DNA of 64,000 nt. Origin: Paenibacillus cymbidii. GTDB lineage: Bacteria; Bacillota; Bacilli; Paenibacillales; NBRC-103111. The notes below the pieces were generated by a model, which did no database searches, was not told where the DNA came from, and saw only the letters and a program-made list of their open reading frames with translations. Where the stretch lies: contig NZ_SHLX01000017.1 in the NCBI RefSeq assembly GCF_004764705.1, positions 62,001 through 126,000 on the forward strand, written 5' to 3'. Positions 53,947 to 62,454 of the stretch are shown here, in pieces. The stretch's first letter is position 1. Each line of letters opens with the position of its first letter. Position numbers and translations under genes: made by a program.

Positions 53947-53997
53947 TTGATTTAAAAGCCTCCTCATGTTATATTGTGCATATACGATATACACAAT
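53947..53997 (+). promoter_or_regulatory. promoter and GntR-type operator of the ABC exporter operon
   Basis: TTGATT (53947-53952), 17-bp spacer, TATATT (53970-53975). A 25-bp inverted repeat covers the -10 and start region (53973-53997): arm ATTGTGCATAT, centre ACG, arm ATATACACAAT, with 10 of 11 positions paired. The operon's third gene is a GntR/YtrA-type regulator, the obvious candidate to bind it. Confidence 0.7.
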
Positions 53998-54021
53998 TTG
54001 GTTTGGTGGAGGAGGCGCGGC

Positions 54022-54876
54022 ATGCTGGCCTTGGACATTCGAAATATAACGAAAAGGTACCCCGATTTTCAGTTAAGGGATGTATCGTTCCAGCTGGAAA
54101 AGGGTTATATTATGGGCTTTATCGGCGCCAACGGCGCGGGGAAAACGACCACCATCAAATCGATCATGAACATGATCCATACCGATGGCGGCGAGGTCTA
54201 CATTTTGGGCAAAAACATGGCGGAACACGAACTCGAATTGAAACAAGAGATCGGCTGCGCATTCGGCGGCATCGATTTCTATACGAGAAGCCGAATCAAA
54301 ACGTTGACCGATACCATCAAGAAGTTTTTCACCCGATGGGACGATGCGGCCTATCAAAGCTACTTGAGCCGATTCAAATTGAACGAAAACAAAAAAATCG
54401 CCGAATTGTCGATGGGCATGAAGGTCAAGTACAGTTTGGCGCTTGCCTTGTCCCACGGCGCCAAGCTGCTCATCCTCGACGAACCGACAAGCGGGCTCGA
54501 TCCGGTGGCCAGAGACGATCTGCTCGATCTTTTTCAGGAGCTCGTCACGGACGGCGAAATCAGCATTCTGTTTTCGACCCATATTACTTCCGACCTGGAA
54601 AAGTGCGCGGATTTCATCACGTTTATCGCGGACGGGCAAGTGGTCAAGAGCGCCGAAAAAGAGGAATTCAAGGAATCCTTTCTGTTGCTGAACGGCAACG
54701 AAACCCAACTGGGCCTGGTGAAAGAACGGATGATTGCCTACAAGGTCAATTCGTTCGGCTTCACGGGATTGATTCGCTCCGCAGACTACCATTCCTCTTC
54801 CGGCATTAAAGCGGTCACGCCGAGTCTCGAGGACATCATGATCTACTTCGCAAAGAAGGAGCCCGCGCATGTATAA
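54022..54876 (+). CDS. ABC transporter ATP-binding protein (YtrB-like)
   Basis: 284 residues. Walker A GANGAGKTT, signature ELSMGMKVKYSLALAL (a variant of LSGGQ), Walker B KLLILDEPTSGLD, switch His in STHITSDLEK. GGAGGAGG precedes ATG 54022. With the membrane protein that overlaps it by 8 bp it forms a small exporter of the YtrBC type, often linked to cell-envelope antibiotic stress. Confidence 0.92.
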   Translation: MLALDIRNITKRYPDFQLRDVSFQLEKGYIMGFIGANGAGKTTTIKSIMNMIHTDGGEVYILGKNMAEHELELKQEIGCAFGGIDFYTRSRIKTLTDTIKKFFTRWDDAAYQSYLSRFKLNENKKIAELSMGMKVKYSLALALSHGAKLLILDEPTSGLDPVARDDLLDLFQELVTDGEISILFSTHITSDLEKCADFITFIADGQVVKSAEKEEFKESFLLLNGNETQLGLVKERMIAYKVNSFGFTGLIRSADYHSSSGIKAVTPSLEDIMIYFAKKEPAHV

Positions 54877-55531
54877 TCTGGTGAAGAAGGATTTGAAATT
54901 AGGCATTCAGCCGTTTTTTTTCGTATTCCCTCTATTATTGGGCCTGTTGATGCTCATTCCCAGCTGGGTTTATTTTCTGGTCCCCCTGTATTTTTGCTGG
55001 CTCACGATCCCGAACATGTTCAGCAATTTTAAAACGCAGAATGACTTGATGTTTACCGCGATGATGCCCGTAACCAAGAAGGATATGGTCAAAGCAAGAA
55101 TTTCCGTCATTGTCATCCTGGAGATCATGCACATCGGCTGGGCAGCGATCTTCGGTCTGATTCATGATCTTCTGTACGCGAACATAAACGTCGGCTACTA
55201 TTTTTTCGCCCCGACCATGGGTTTCTGGGGACTTTGCATGGCCATGATGGCCATCTTCAATATCGCCTTCATCCCCATGTACTACAAGACGGCTTATAAA
55301 TATGGCGGGGCGCTGGCCGTGGCTGTAATAGCCGCTATGCTTTTTGCCGGTATCGTGCAATGGCTGGGCATCCGGATTTCGTCCTGGTCCGAACTGTTCA
55401 ATGTTAACGTCGCGGACCATTGGGTTTTTCATGGCACCCTCCTGATCGCAGGAATCGCCATCTTTGCAGCGTTCACCCTGATTGCTTACGGGATAGCGGT
55501 GAAACGATTCCTCAAAGTGGAAATTTTATGA
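54869..55531 (+). CDS. ABC-2-type exporter membrane protein
   Basis: 220 residues with six hydrophobic segments (about 14-30, 33-48, 72-95, 107-130, 147-167, 187-207). Motif TKKDMVKARISVIVILEIMH is typical of the ABC-2_permease_2 family, in which the MPVTKKDMVKAR stretch follows the second helix. Overlaps the ATPase gene by 8 bp and the regulator by 4 bp. Confidence 0.88.
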   Translation: MYNLVKKDLKLGIQPFFFVFPLLLGLLMLIPSWVYFLVPLYFCWLTIPNMFSNFKTQNDLMFTAMMPVTKKDMVKARISVIVILEIMHIGWAAIFGLIHDLLYANINVGYYFFAPTMGFWGLCMAMMAIFNIAFIPMYYKTAYKYGGALAVAVIAAMLFAGIVQWLGIRISSWSELFNVNVADHWVFHGTLLIAGIAIFAAFTLIAYGIAVKRFLKVEIL

Positions 55532-55893
55532 ACGTATCGATCTCGCACACATCGGAAAAACCGATTTATCAGCAGCTATTTGAACAGATCGGCGCCCAGA
55601 TTATGAGGGGCGAGCTTCCGAGCGGCTACGTATTGCCGCCCATTCGGCAAGCGGCCCAGGAGCTTCGCGTGAGTGTCATCACGGTCAAGAAAGCCTGGGA
55701 AGAACTCGAACGATGCGGTCTGATCAACACGGTGACCGGCAAGGGATGTTTTGTCGCCGAGCTTTCTTCCGAAGAGATGCTGCAAATGCGCAACGAAATG
55801 ATCTTGAAGCAAATGGAAAGCGACGCCTCCTACTACAAGTCCTTCGGCCTCACCCTGAATGAAGCGATTGAGATGTTGAAAAAGATTTATTAA
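55528..55893 (+). CDS. GntR-family regulator, YtrA-type
   Basis: 121 residues. PIYQQLFEQIGAQIMRGEL, VLPPIRQAAQELRVSVITVKKAWEELERCGLI and TVTGKGCFVAE form the GntR winged helix, followed by a short helical tail of the YtrA subgroup instead of a ligand domain. Start overlaps the permease stop (ATGA). It likely represses its own operon through the palindrome at 53973-53997. Confidence 0.9.
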   Translation: MNVSISHTSEKPIYQQLFEQIGAQIMRGELPSGYVLPPIRQAAQELRVSVITVKKAWEELERCGLINTVTGKGCFVAELSSEEMLQMRNEMILKQMESDASYYKSFGLTLNEAIEMLKKIY

Positions 55894-55963
55894 CCGCTCT
55901 CTGCCAGGCGGGGAAAAGCGTTTTGTATCATCAGTTCTCGTGCGGAAAGGAAGGTGCCGGACG

Positions 55964-56689
55964 GTGGTGAGAATCGGCACGATCGGGGATATTCGCCGTT
56001 ACCCGGTCAAATCGTTTGCGGGCGAGCGGCTTGCGGCTTGCGACATCGAGCCGTACGGCATGAGCGGCGATCGTTTGTACGCGTTCCACGACGGCCAGGG
56101 GGCGGGATGGAACAGCTACATCACCGCCCGGGACGTTCCGGCGATGCTGGGTTATCGCGCGCAGCTCGGCGAAGACGGCGGCTTGCGCGTGACGGCGCCG
56201 GACGGCCGCCGCTTCGGCTGGGACGCGGCGCTGGCGCAGGAGCTTCAGGCGCAGACGCGGCGCCGCGTGCACTTGACGAGCGGGCCGGCACCGGAGGAGC
56301 CGGAGCGAATGGCAGTCGATCAGGGGAGCATTCTGCTGATCGCCGACGCCGACTTGCGCAGGCTGGAAGCGGCCTGGGGCAAGCCGGTCGATCCGCGGCG
56401 GTTTCGCGCCAATCTGCTGGTCCGGCTGGATGCCGGCGCGGGCGGCGCGCAAGACTGGCTCGGCCGCCGGCTGACCGTAGGCAGCGCGCGGCTGCGCGTC
56501 GACGAAAGCTGCGAGCGCTGCACCGTCATTACGCTCGACCCGGACACGCGCGAGCGCGATGCATCGCTGCTGCGCGCAGTCAACGATACAATGGCGCTGA
56601 CGTTCGGCGTCTACGCGTCCGTCATAACGCCCGGCCGAGCGCGGCTGGGCGACGAAGTGCTGCTGGAGGAAACGCCGGCCGTCAGTTGA
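55964..56689 (+). CDS. MOSC-domain protein
   Basis: 241 residues: N-terminal MOSC_N beta-barrel (GDIRRYPVKSFAGERL, YGMSGDRLYAFHDG) and MOSC domain (VDPRRFRANLLVR, DESCERCTVITLDPDTRERD with the conserved Cys). MOSC proteins handle sulfur or the molybdenum cofactor. GTG 55964 is chosen as GGAAGGTG is 8 nt before it. Its end overlaps the convergent DapA-like gene by 8 bp. Confidence 0.88.
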   Translation: MVRIGTIGDIRRYPVKSFAGERLAACDIEPYGMSGDRLYAFHDGQGAGWNSYITARDVPAMLGYRAQLGEDGGLRVTAPDGRRFGWDAALAQELQAQTRRRVHLTSGPAPEEPERMAVDQGSILLIADADLRRLEAAWGKPVDPRRFRANLLVRLDAGAGGAQDWLGRRLTVGSARLRVDESCERCTVITLDPDTRERDASLLRAVNDTMALTFGVYASVITPGRARLGDEVLLEETPAVS

Positions 56690-57572
56690 CCGGCTCCTGC
56701 TCCAGCTCGCGTGCGAGCGCCGGCGAGATCGGCGCCAGCGGCAGCCGGACCGCACCTTCGGCGATCATGCCGTGCCTGGCCAGCAGCCACTTGAGCGGCG
56801 CCGGGTTCGGCTCGCGGAACAGCCGCTCGATGATGGGGCGCAGCGGCGCGAACGCCTGTTCGGCAGCGGCCATGTCGCCTGTGGCGGCGAGCCGGCACGT
56901 CTCGAGGAACAGCGGCGTCCGCACATTCGCCGAAGCGAGAATGCCGCCGCGGGCGCCGAGCCGGAGCATGTCGCAGAGCAGCGCATCGTCCCCGCACAGG
57001 ACGGGCTTCGTCTTGTGCCGCATCAGTTCCTCCAGCAGCGCGGTGCTGCCGGAGCTGTCTTTGACGCCGATGACGCCGTCCAGCTCGAGGATGCGCCGCA
57101 TCGTGTCCGCCGTCAGGCGAACGCCGGTGCGCGCCGGAATCTCGTAGGCGATGACCGGAACGCCGACTTCGGCGATGCGCCGGTAGTGCGCTTCGATTCC
57201 TTCCTGCGACGGCCGGCTGTAGTACGGCGTCACGACGAGCGCGGCATTGGCGCCGAGCCGCCCCGCCAGCTCCGTCCGCCGCACGCTGGCGGCGGTGTCG
57301 TTCGTGCCGGTTCCGACGACGATCGGAACCGGCCGTTTCTGCGCCGCGGCGACTTCCTGCGCCGCCCGGACGAGCGCCGCCGCTTCCTCCCACGCGACGG
57401 TCGGGCATTCGCCGGTCGTTCCGTTGACGACAATTCCCTGAATATCAAACGCGAGCAGTCCGGCGACATAGCGCCGGAAGGAAGCCAGGTCAAGCGCACC
57501 GTTCGGCAGAAACGGCGCAACGACCGGCACGAACACGCCGCACAAATCGTTTGTTTGCAGCAACGAAACCAC
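56682..57572 (-). CDS. dihydrodipicolinate synthase (DapA)-family lyase
   Basis: About 296 residues. NGTTGECPTVAWEE, the Tyr of VTPYYSRPS and the Schiff-base Lys of GVIGVKDSSGS are present, so it is a class I aldolase/lyase of the DapA/N-acetylneuraminate lyase family. The start is uncertain: GTG 57572 has GGAGGAG almost touching it and TTG 57563 is better spaced. A LysR gene is divergent to it, which suggests a catabolic aldolase and not lysine synthesis. Confidence 0.87.
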   Translation of the reverse strand: MVSLLQTNDLCGVFVPVVAPFLPNGALDLASFRRYVAGLLAFDIQGIVVNGTTGECPTVAWEEAAALVRAAQEVAAAQKRPVPIVVGTGTNDTAASVRRTELAGRLGANAALVVTPYYSRPSQEGIEAHYRRIAEVGVPVIAYEIPARTGVRLTADTMRRILELDGVIGVKDSSGSTALLEELMRHKTKPVLCGDDALLCDMLRLGARGGILASANVRTPLFLETCRLAATGDMAAAEQAFAPLRPIIERLFREPNPAPLKWLLARHGMIAEGAVRLPLAPISPALARELEQEPVN

Positions 57573-57643
57573 TCTCCTCCAAATTGATGTTGAGCATGAA
57601 GCGGATAGTATCACTTTACCATCGCACCGATCATCAACGTTAT

Positions 57644-57659
57644 CTATAATAATCGATAG
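57644..57659. promoter_or_regulatory. LysR-type binding motif between divergent genes
   Basis: CTAT-N8-ATAG (fits the T-N11-A rule for LysR-type regulators) lies 41 bp before the LysR gene and 72 bp before the DapA-like gene. A second partial motif GGATAGTATC is near 57603. Confidence 0.4.
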
Positions 57660-57699
57660 GGATCATCAATAATTTTGAAATGGAAAGGGGGATGGCACG

Positions 57700-58578
57700 A
57701 TGGACCTCGTCTACCTGCGGACGTTTCGCGAAGTGGCGCTCCGCCGCAGCTTCACCCGGGCCGCGGCGGAGCTCGGCTACGCGCAGTCCAGCGTCACGAC
57801 GCAAATTCAGAAGCTGGAGCAAAGCTACGGCGTTCCTTTGTTCGAGCGCATCGGCAGCGGGCTGCGGCCGACATCGGCCGGAGAAGAACTGCTGGTGCTC
57901 GCGACGCAAATGCTCGAGCTGCACCAGCAAGCGAAAGAACGGTTGGCCCGGCAAAGCGGGGGCACGCTGACGATCGGCACGATCGATTCGATCGCCGCCT
58001 ATTTTTTGCCCGCCATCCTGCAGCAGCTGCGGCGGCAGTATCCCGAGCTGACCATCCGGCTGCAGCCCGGGAGCGAGGACACCATCGTCGGCCAGGTAAA
58101 AGCGGGCGAGATCGACATCGGGCTTATTCTCGATCAGGCGGCAACCGATCCGGCGCTGGAGTGGACGACGATCCGCGAAGAGCCGCTCGTGCTGCTTGCT
58201 GCGCCCGGCCACCCGCTGACGCGGCAGACGATCGTCGAGCTGCAGCACCTCGAAGGCGAGGAGTGGATCATGACGGAAGCGAGCTGCAACTACCGCGTCA
58301 TGCTGGAGAAGCTGCTGCGGTCGGAACGGGTAACGTGCCGCATCGGTCTGGAGCTGGGCAATCCCGAAGCGGTGAAGCGCTGCGTCATGGCCGGCGCCGG
58401 CATCGCGCTGCTGCCGGAAATGGCGGCGAAGGAGGAGATCCACCGCGGCGAGCTGGCGGCGCTCCCGTTCCGCCACTCCGAATTGCGGCTGGAGCTGCGC
58501 TGGTGCAAACACCCGAAGAAGTGGATGTCCCGGGCGCTGCAAGGGTGTATCGCGTTAATGGAGCAACAGGGCGAATGA
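57700..58578 (+). CDS. LysR-family transcriptional regulator
   Basis: 292 residues. Helix-turn-helix MDLVYLRTFREVALRRSFTRAAAEL, YAQSSVTTQIQKLEQSYGVPLF; substrate-binding part from about 90 (LTIGTIDSIAAYFLPAILQ). AAAGGGGG precedes the ATG. It is divergent from the DapA-family gene, which it most likely controls with that enzyme's substrate as inducer. Confidence 0.92.
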   Translation: MDLVYLRTFREVALRRSFTRAAAELGYAQSSVTTQIQKLEQSYGVPLFERIGSGLRPTSAGEELLVLATQMLELHQQAKERLARQSGGTLTIGTIDSIAAYFLPAILQQLRRQYPELTIRLQPGSEDTIVGQVKAGEIDIGLILDQAATDPALEWTTIREEPLVLLAAPGHPLTRQTIVELQHLEGEEWIMTEASCNYRVMLEKLLRSERVTCRIGLELGNPEAVKRCVMAGAGIALLPEMAAKEEIHRGELAALPFRHSELRLELRWCKHPKKWMSRALQGCIALMEQQGE

Positions 58579-58610
58579 TCGACGCCGGAGAATATTGGCG
58601 CAGTTAACGA

Positions 58611-58667
58611 TTGCGCAGCGGCTGCACGAAATGTATATTTATACTTATTAAAGTATAAATATACATT
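58611..58667 (+). promoter_or_regulatory. promoter and double ARG-box-like operator of argC
   Basis: TTGCGC (58611-58616), 17-bp spacer, TATATT (58634-58639). A perfect 17-bp inverted repeat (arms 58630-58646 and 58651-58667, loop ATTA) overlaps the -10 and continues past it. Each arm is itself palindromic around GTATA-TT-TATAC, so it can be read as two side-by-side ArgR/AhrC boxes, as found at arginine biosynthesis promoters. Confidence 0.65.
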
Positions 58668-58686
58668 AACACTGGAGTGTGATCGC

Positions 58687-59637
58687 ATGGGCATCAAAAT
58701 ATTCGTGGACGGTCGGGAAGGGACGACCGGACTGAAGATCCATCATTATTTATCGGGCTTCGCGGATGTGGAACTGCTGGCGATCGATCCCGCCTTACGC
58801 AAGGATGCTGCCGCGCGCAGCCGGCTGTTGAACGCGGCGGACATCGCGATCTTGTGTTTGCCCGATGCGGCTGCGCGGGAATCGGTGGCGCTGGTGACCA
58901 ATCCGGCGACCCGCATCATGAACGCCAGCACGGCGTTCCGCACCGACCCCGCCTGGGCGTACGGCTTGCCCGAGCTTCACGGCCAGCGCGAACGGATCGC
59001 CTCGGCCGCGCGGGTATCCGTGCCCGGTTGCCATGCGACCGGCTTCATCGCCGCTCTCCGGCCGCTGGTCGAAGCGGGCATCGTGCCGCACGATTACCCG
59101 GTCACGAGCTACGCCGTTACCGGCTACACCGGCGGCGGCAAGATGCGCATCACGCAATACGAGTCGCCCGCTTTCGCCGCAGCGCATCAATTGCAGGCGC
59201 CCCGCCATTACGCGCTGCTGCACGATCACAAGCACATTCCCGAGATGCGCCTGTACGCCGGGCTGTCGTTCGACCCGTCGTTTACGCCGGTCATCGCGAA
59301 TTACCCGCAAGGCTCGGCGGTGGCGGTGCCGCTCGTGTCCCGCTTGCTCGGCCGGAACGCATCCGCCAAGGACGCGCATGAGGCGCTTGCCGCCTATTAT
59401 GACGGCGAACCGTTCATCCGCGTCATGCCGTTCGATGCGGCGGCGGAGCTTGACGAGGGCCATTTTCCGATCATGGCGCTGAACGATACGAACCGGCTCG
59501 AGCTGTTCGTCTTCGGCGGCGCGGACCGTTTCACGATCTTGTCCCGTTTCGACAACCTGGGCAAAGGCGCGGCCGGCGCCGCCATCCAGAATATGAACCT
59601 GATGCTCGGGCGCGACGAACGGACCGGACTGATCTGA
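58687..59637 (+). CDS. argC: N-acetyl-gamma-glutamyl-phosphate reductase, type 2
   Basis: 316 residues, the length of the short (type 2) ArgC. MGIKIFVDGREGTTGLKIH binds NADPH, the catalytic Cys is in VPGCHATGF, and YTGGGKMRI and HKHIPEM are conserved. It reduces N-acetylglutamyl phosphate in arginine synthesis. No other arg gene is in the window; the ArgR-like operator supports the assignment. Type 2 enzymes are less usual in Firmicutes than type 1, so a second argC elsewhere is possible. Confidence 0.9.
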   Translation: MGIKIFVDGREGTTGLKIHHYLSGFADVELLAIDPALRKDAAARSRLLNAADIAILCLPDAAARESVALVTNPATRIMNASTAFRTDPAWAYGLPELHGQRERIASAARVSVPGCHATGFIAALRPLVEAGIVPHDYPVTSYAVTGYTGGGKMRITQYESPAFAAAHQLQAPRHYALLHDHKHIPEMRLYAGLSFDPSFTPVIANYPQGSAVAVPLVSRLLGRNASAKDAHEALAAYYDGEPFIRVMPFDAAAELDEGHFPIMALNDTNRLELFVFGGADRFTILSRFDNLGKGAAGAAIQNMNLMLGRDERTGLI

Positions 59638-59679
59638 TCGGAACGCACTAAAAAGATGAGCGTCCTCCGCTCCATCCTG

Positions 59680-59685
59680 TATAAT
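59680..59685 (+). promoter_or_regulatory. -10 box upstream of the SulP gene
   Basis: TATAAT 41 bp before the start codon; the -35 position (TGAGCG) is poor. Confidence 0.35.
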
Positions 59686-59725
59686 GGAACGGTCTTGATT
59701 TGCACCATGGGGGAGTGGGGAGCGG

Positions 59726-61177
59726 TTGTTGTACCGAAAGTGGAAAGAGGCGTGGCTGTTCAACGTGCGCAAAGACATTTTGGCCGGGATGACCGTGGCG
59801 TTGGCGCTTATTCCGGAGGCGATAGCATTTTCGATTTTGGCGGGCGTCGATCCGATGGTCGGCTTGTACGCTTCGTTCACCATCGCGGTGACGATTTCGA
59901 TCGTCGGCGGCCGGATGGGCATGATTTCCGCGGCGACGGGCGCCATGGCCTCGCTGATGGGGCCGATCGTCGCCAAATACGGGATCGAGTATTTGTTCGC
60001 CGCCACCGTGCTGACCGGCATCATCCAATATGCGATGGGGGTGCTGCGCTTCGGCAAATTCATCACCTTCATCCCGCACGCGGTCGTCACCGGCTTCGTT
60101 AATGCGCTGGCGATCATCATTTTTATGGCCCAGCTGACGAACTTCGAGGACGCCGGTTGGCCCATGTACGCCATGGTCGCCGGAACGCTCGCGATCATTT
60201 ATTTGCTGCCGCTGCTGACGAAGGCGGTGCCGTCGGCGCTGGTGGCGATCATCGTCATGTCGGCGGTGTCCATCGGCTTTCACCTCGACCTTCGCACGGT
60301 CGGCGATATGGGCGAAATTACGCAGCAGCTGCCCTTTTTCCATGTGCCCGATTTGGAGCTGTCGCTGTCCGCGCTTGGCACGATGCTGCCGTTTTCGCTG
60401 GCGCTGGCGGTGGTCGGGATGACCGAGTCGCTGATGACCGCCACGATCGTCGACGAAATGACTGAAACGAAAAGCGACAAAAACAAGGAAGTGCGCGGCC
60501 AAGGCATCGCCAACATCGTGACCGGCTTCTTCGGCGGCATGGCCGGCTGCGCGATGATCGGACAAACCGTCATTAATGTCAAATCCGGCGGGCGCGCCCG
60601 GCTGTCGACGTTCGTTTCGGGCGTGTTTCTGCTGTTCCTCATTCTGGTGCTCGGCAGCGTGGTCAAACAAATTCCGATGGCGGCGCTCGTCGGCGTCATG
60701 TTCATGGTGTCGATCGGCACGTTCGACTGGCATTCGCTGCGCACGCTGGCGCGCATCCCGCGCGGCGACGCGCTGGTCATGGTCGTGACGGTTGCGATCG
60801 TGGTGGCGACCTCGAATTTGGCGATCGGCGTTGTGTCCGGCGTCGTGCTGAGCGCACTGCTGTTCGGGTGGAAGTCCGCCCGCATCAAGGCGCATGTCGG
60901 CGTGGACAAGCATGGGGCCAAGGTGTATCGCATCAGCGGACAGCTCTTCTTCGGCACGATGATGCATTTCGTCGACCTGTTCGATTATCGCAGCGATCCC
61001 GAGCGGATCGTCATCGATTTTGCCTCGTCCCACGTGTGGGATCATTCGGCCGTAACGGCCATCGCCAAAGTGACGCACAAATACCGGCAGCTGAACAAAC
61101 ACGTGACGATGGTCGGTCTGAACGAGGAAAGCCGGCTGCTGATCGATCGCGAAGGCGTGTCCGGTCATGTAGCGTAA
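59726..61177 (+). CDS. SulP-family anion transporter
   Basis: 483 residues, TTG start behind GGGAGTGGGGAG. About ten membrane segments; ALIPEAIAFSILAGVDPMVGLYAS is the SulP signature. A C-terminal STAS domain (about 385-480: VYRISGQLFFGTMMHFVDLF, IVIDFASSHVWDHSAVTAI) is present. Transports sulfate, bicarbonate or another anion; the family does not show which from sequence. Confidence 0.92.
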   Translation: MLYRKWKEAWLFNVRKDILAGMTVALALIPEAIAFSILAGVDPMVGLYASFTIAVTISIVGGRMGMISAATGAMASLMGPIVAKYGIEYLFAATVLTGIIQYAMGVLRFGKFITFIPHAVVTGFVNALAIIIFMAQLTNFEDAGWPMYAMVAGTLAIIYLLPLLTKAVPSALVAIIVMSAVSIGFHLDLRTVGDMGEITQQLPFFHVPDLELSLSALGTMLPFSLALAVVGMTESLMTATIVDEMTETKSDKNKEVRGQGIANIVTGFFGGMAGCAMIGQTVINVKSGGRARLSTFVSGVFLLFLILVLGSVVKQIPMAALVGVMFMVSIGTFDWHSLRTLARIPRGDALVMVVTVAIVVATSNLAIGVVSGVVLSALLFGWKSARIKAHVGVDKHGAKVYRISGQLFFGTMMHFVDLFDYRSDPERIVIDFASSHVWDHSAVTAIAKVTHKYRQLNKHVTMVGLNEESRLLIDREGVSGHVA

Positions 61178-61216
61178 CGGAAGAGCGACGGCTGATTTGG
61201 CGGCCAAAATCGTTCG

Positions 61217-61260
61217 CAGCGCCGTCCGCCGGTGATTTTACACCGGAGGCGGCGCTGTTT
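61217..61260. terminator. strong hairpin between convergent genes
   Basis: CAGCGCCGTCCGCCGGTG pairs with CACCGGAGGCGGCGCTG (one bulge), loop ATTTTA, followed by TTT. It separates the SulP gene from the DUF2306 gene. Confidence 0.65.
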
Positions 61261-61268
61261 GGCGTGCG

Positions 61269-61949
61269 CTAATGCAGCACGCGGCCGGAAGTTCGACTCG
61301 TCGCGGCTGCCGTTGCCGCGCTGCGCCGCCGTCCGATGGCCCATTGCGCGAACAGCAGATTCGGCACCCAGCACAGCCAGGCGATGACGGGAAACGTATC
61401 GTTCGTGTCCGTCAGGCCGAACAGCGAATCGGCGAGCGGCGTGTAGATGCGAAGCGAGATCGCCGCGCACGACAACGCGAAATTTCGCGTCATCCAGCGG
61501 CCGTGAGCGGCCGGATCGCGTTCGTAAATGATGCTGTGCAGGCCGCGGCCGAGCGTGTAAAGCCACAGCGCCGACAGCAGGCCGAAGCCGAGCTGCGAGA
61601 CCCAGCCGCCGTTTGCGTAGCAGGCCAGATACAGGCCGGTGACGCCGCCGGCCGCGATTGCCGCCGCATACACATAGCCGATTGCGCGATGCACATTCGG
61701 CATGTTCCGGCGGATGTTGCGGCCGAATTGCAGCCAGCCGATCGCCAGCCCCGTGCCGGCCGATACGGCATGCACCCACAGCATGCGATACCACAGGTCG
61801 GGCAATGCGCCTTTGTCCGTGACGAACGGCTGACGCCGGACTCCGCCCGGGTCGCCGTAGAACGCCAGCGCGTAAGCGCCGATCGCCATCGCCAGCACGG
61901 CCATCGCCCAGAATAGCCACACGGGTACGGAACGTTTTTTCGTTTGCAT
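61269..61949 (-). CDS. DUF2306-family membrane protein
   Basis: 226 residues, six or seven membrane segments. WVHAVSAGTGLAIGWLQFGRNIR, HRAIGYVYAAAIAAGGVTGLYLA and HGRWMTRNFALSCAAISLRIY are DUF2306 hallmarks, with His residues that could hold haem or metal. AAGGAGG lies 11 nt before ATG 61949, and the longer upstream frame is not protein-like. Function unknown. Confidence 0.88.
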   Translation of the reverse strand: MQTKKRSVPVWLFWAMAVLAMAIGAYALAFYGDPGGVRRQPFVTDKGALPDLWYRMLWVHAVSAGTGLAIGWLQFGRNIRRNMPNVHRAIGYVYAAAIAAGGVTGLYLACYANGGWVSQLGFGLLSALWLYTLGRGLHSIIYERDPAAHGRWMTRNFALSCAAISLRIYTPLADSLFGLTDTNDTFPVIAWLCWVPNLLFAQWAIGRRRSAATAAATSRTSGRVLH

Positions 61950-62175
61950 GACGAATTTGCCTCCTTCGGGAAATGGGCGGTCCATGTCAACATAACCGGA
62001 CTTGTGGTGATCTGATTGCAGCATACCATGCGCGTTTTCGTTCCAGAAGCGGCTGCGGCAGGGGGAACGGCTCCGTCGGGAGACGGAGTTTTCTTGTAGT
62101 GACACGTTTGGGGATGAGGGGCAGGATCAATGTTGTCAGGATAAGGCAAAGAAGTCTGCATTGCTTGGAATGTTT

Positions 62176-62454
62176 GCGAAATAAGGCCGATTTCAGCCTT
62201 ACAGCGGCGTTTCGGCGAGCAGTCGGCGAAATAAGGCTGATTTCAGCCTTGCAGCGTCGTTTTGACGAGCAGTCGGCGAAATAAGGCTGATTTCAGCCTT
62301 ACAGCGGCGTTTCGGCGAGCAGTCGGCGAAATAAGGTTGATTTCAGCCTTACAGCGTCGTTTCGGCGAGCGGCAGACGAAATAAGGCTGATTTCAGCCTT
62401 ACAGCGTCGTTTCGGCGAGCGGCAGACGAAATAAGGCTGATTTCAGCCTTGCAG
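62176..62454 (+). repeat. tandem array of six 50-bp units, each with a hairpin
   Basis: The core AAATAAGG starts at 62179, 62229, 62279, 62329, 62379 and 62429, an exact 50-bp period. Each unit holds AAGGCTGA-TT-TCAGCCTT (8-bp stem, TT loop; few substitutions) followed by CAGCGKCGTTTCGGCGAGC and AGTCGGCG or GGCAGACG. There are no unique spacers. The TT-centred stem and GAAATA lead-in resemble the four-hairpin element found elsewhere in the window. Confidence 0.9.

Noticed and set aside
62176..62454. CRISPR array
   Set aside because: Repeats are directly adjacent with a 50-bp period and no unique spacers; each unit has its own hairpin and no cas gene is near.
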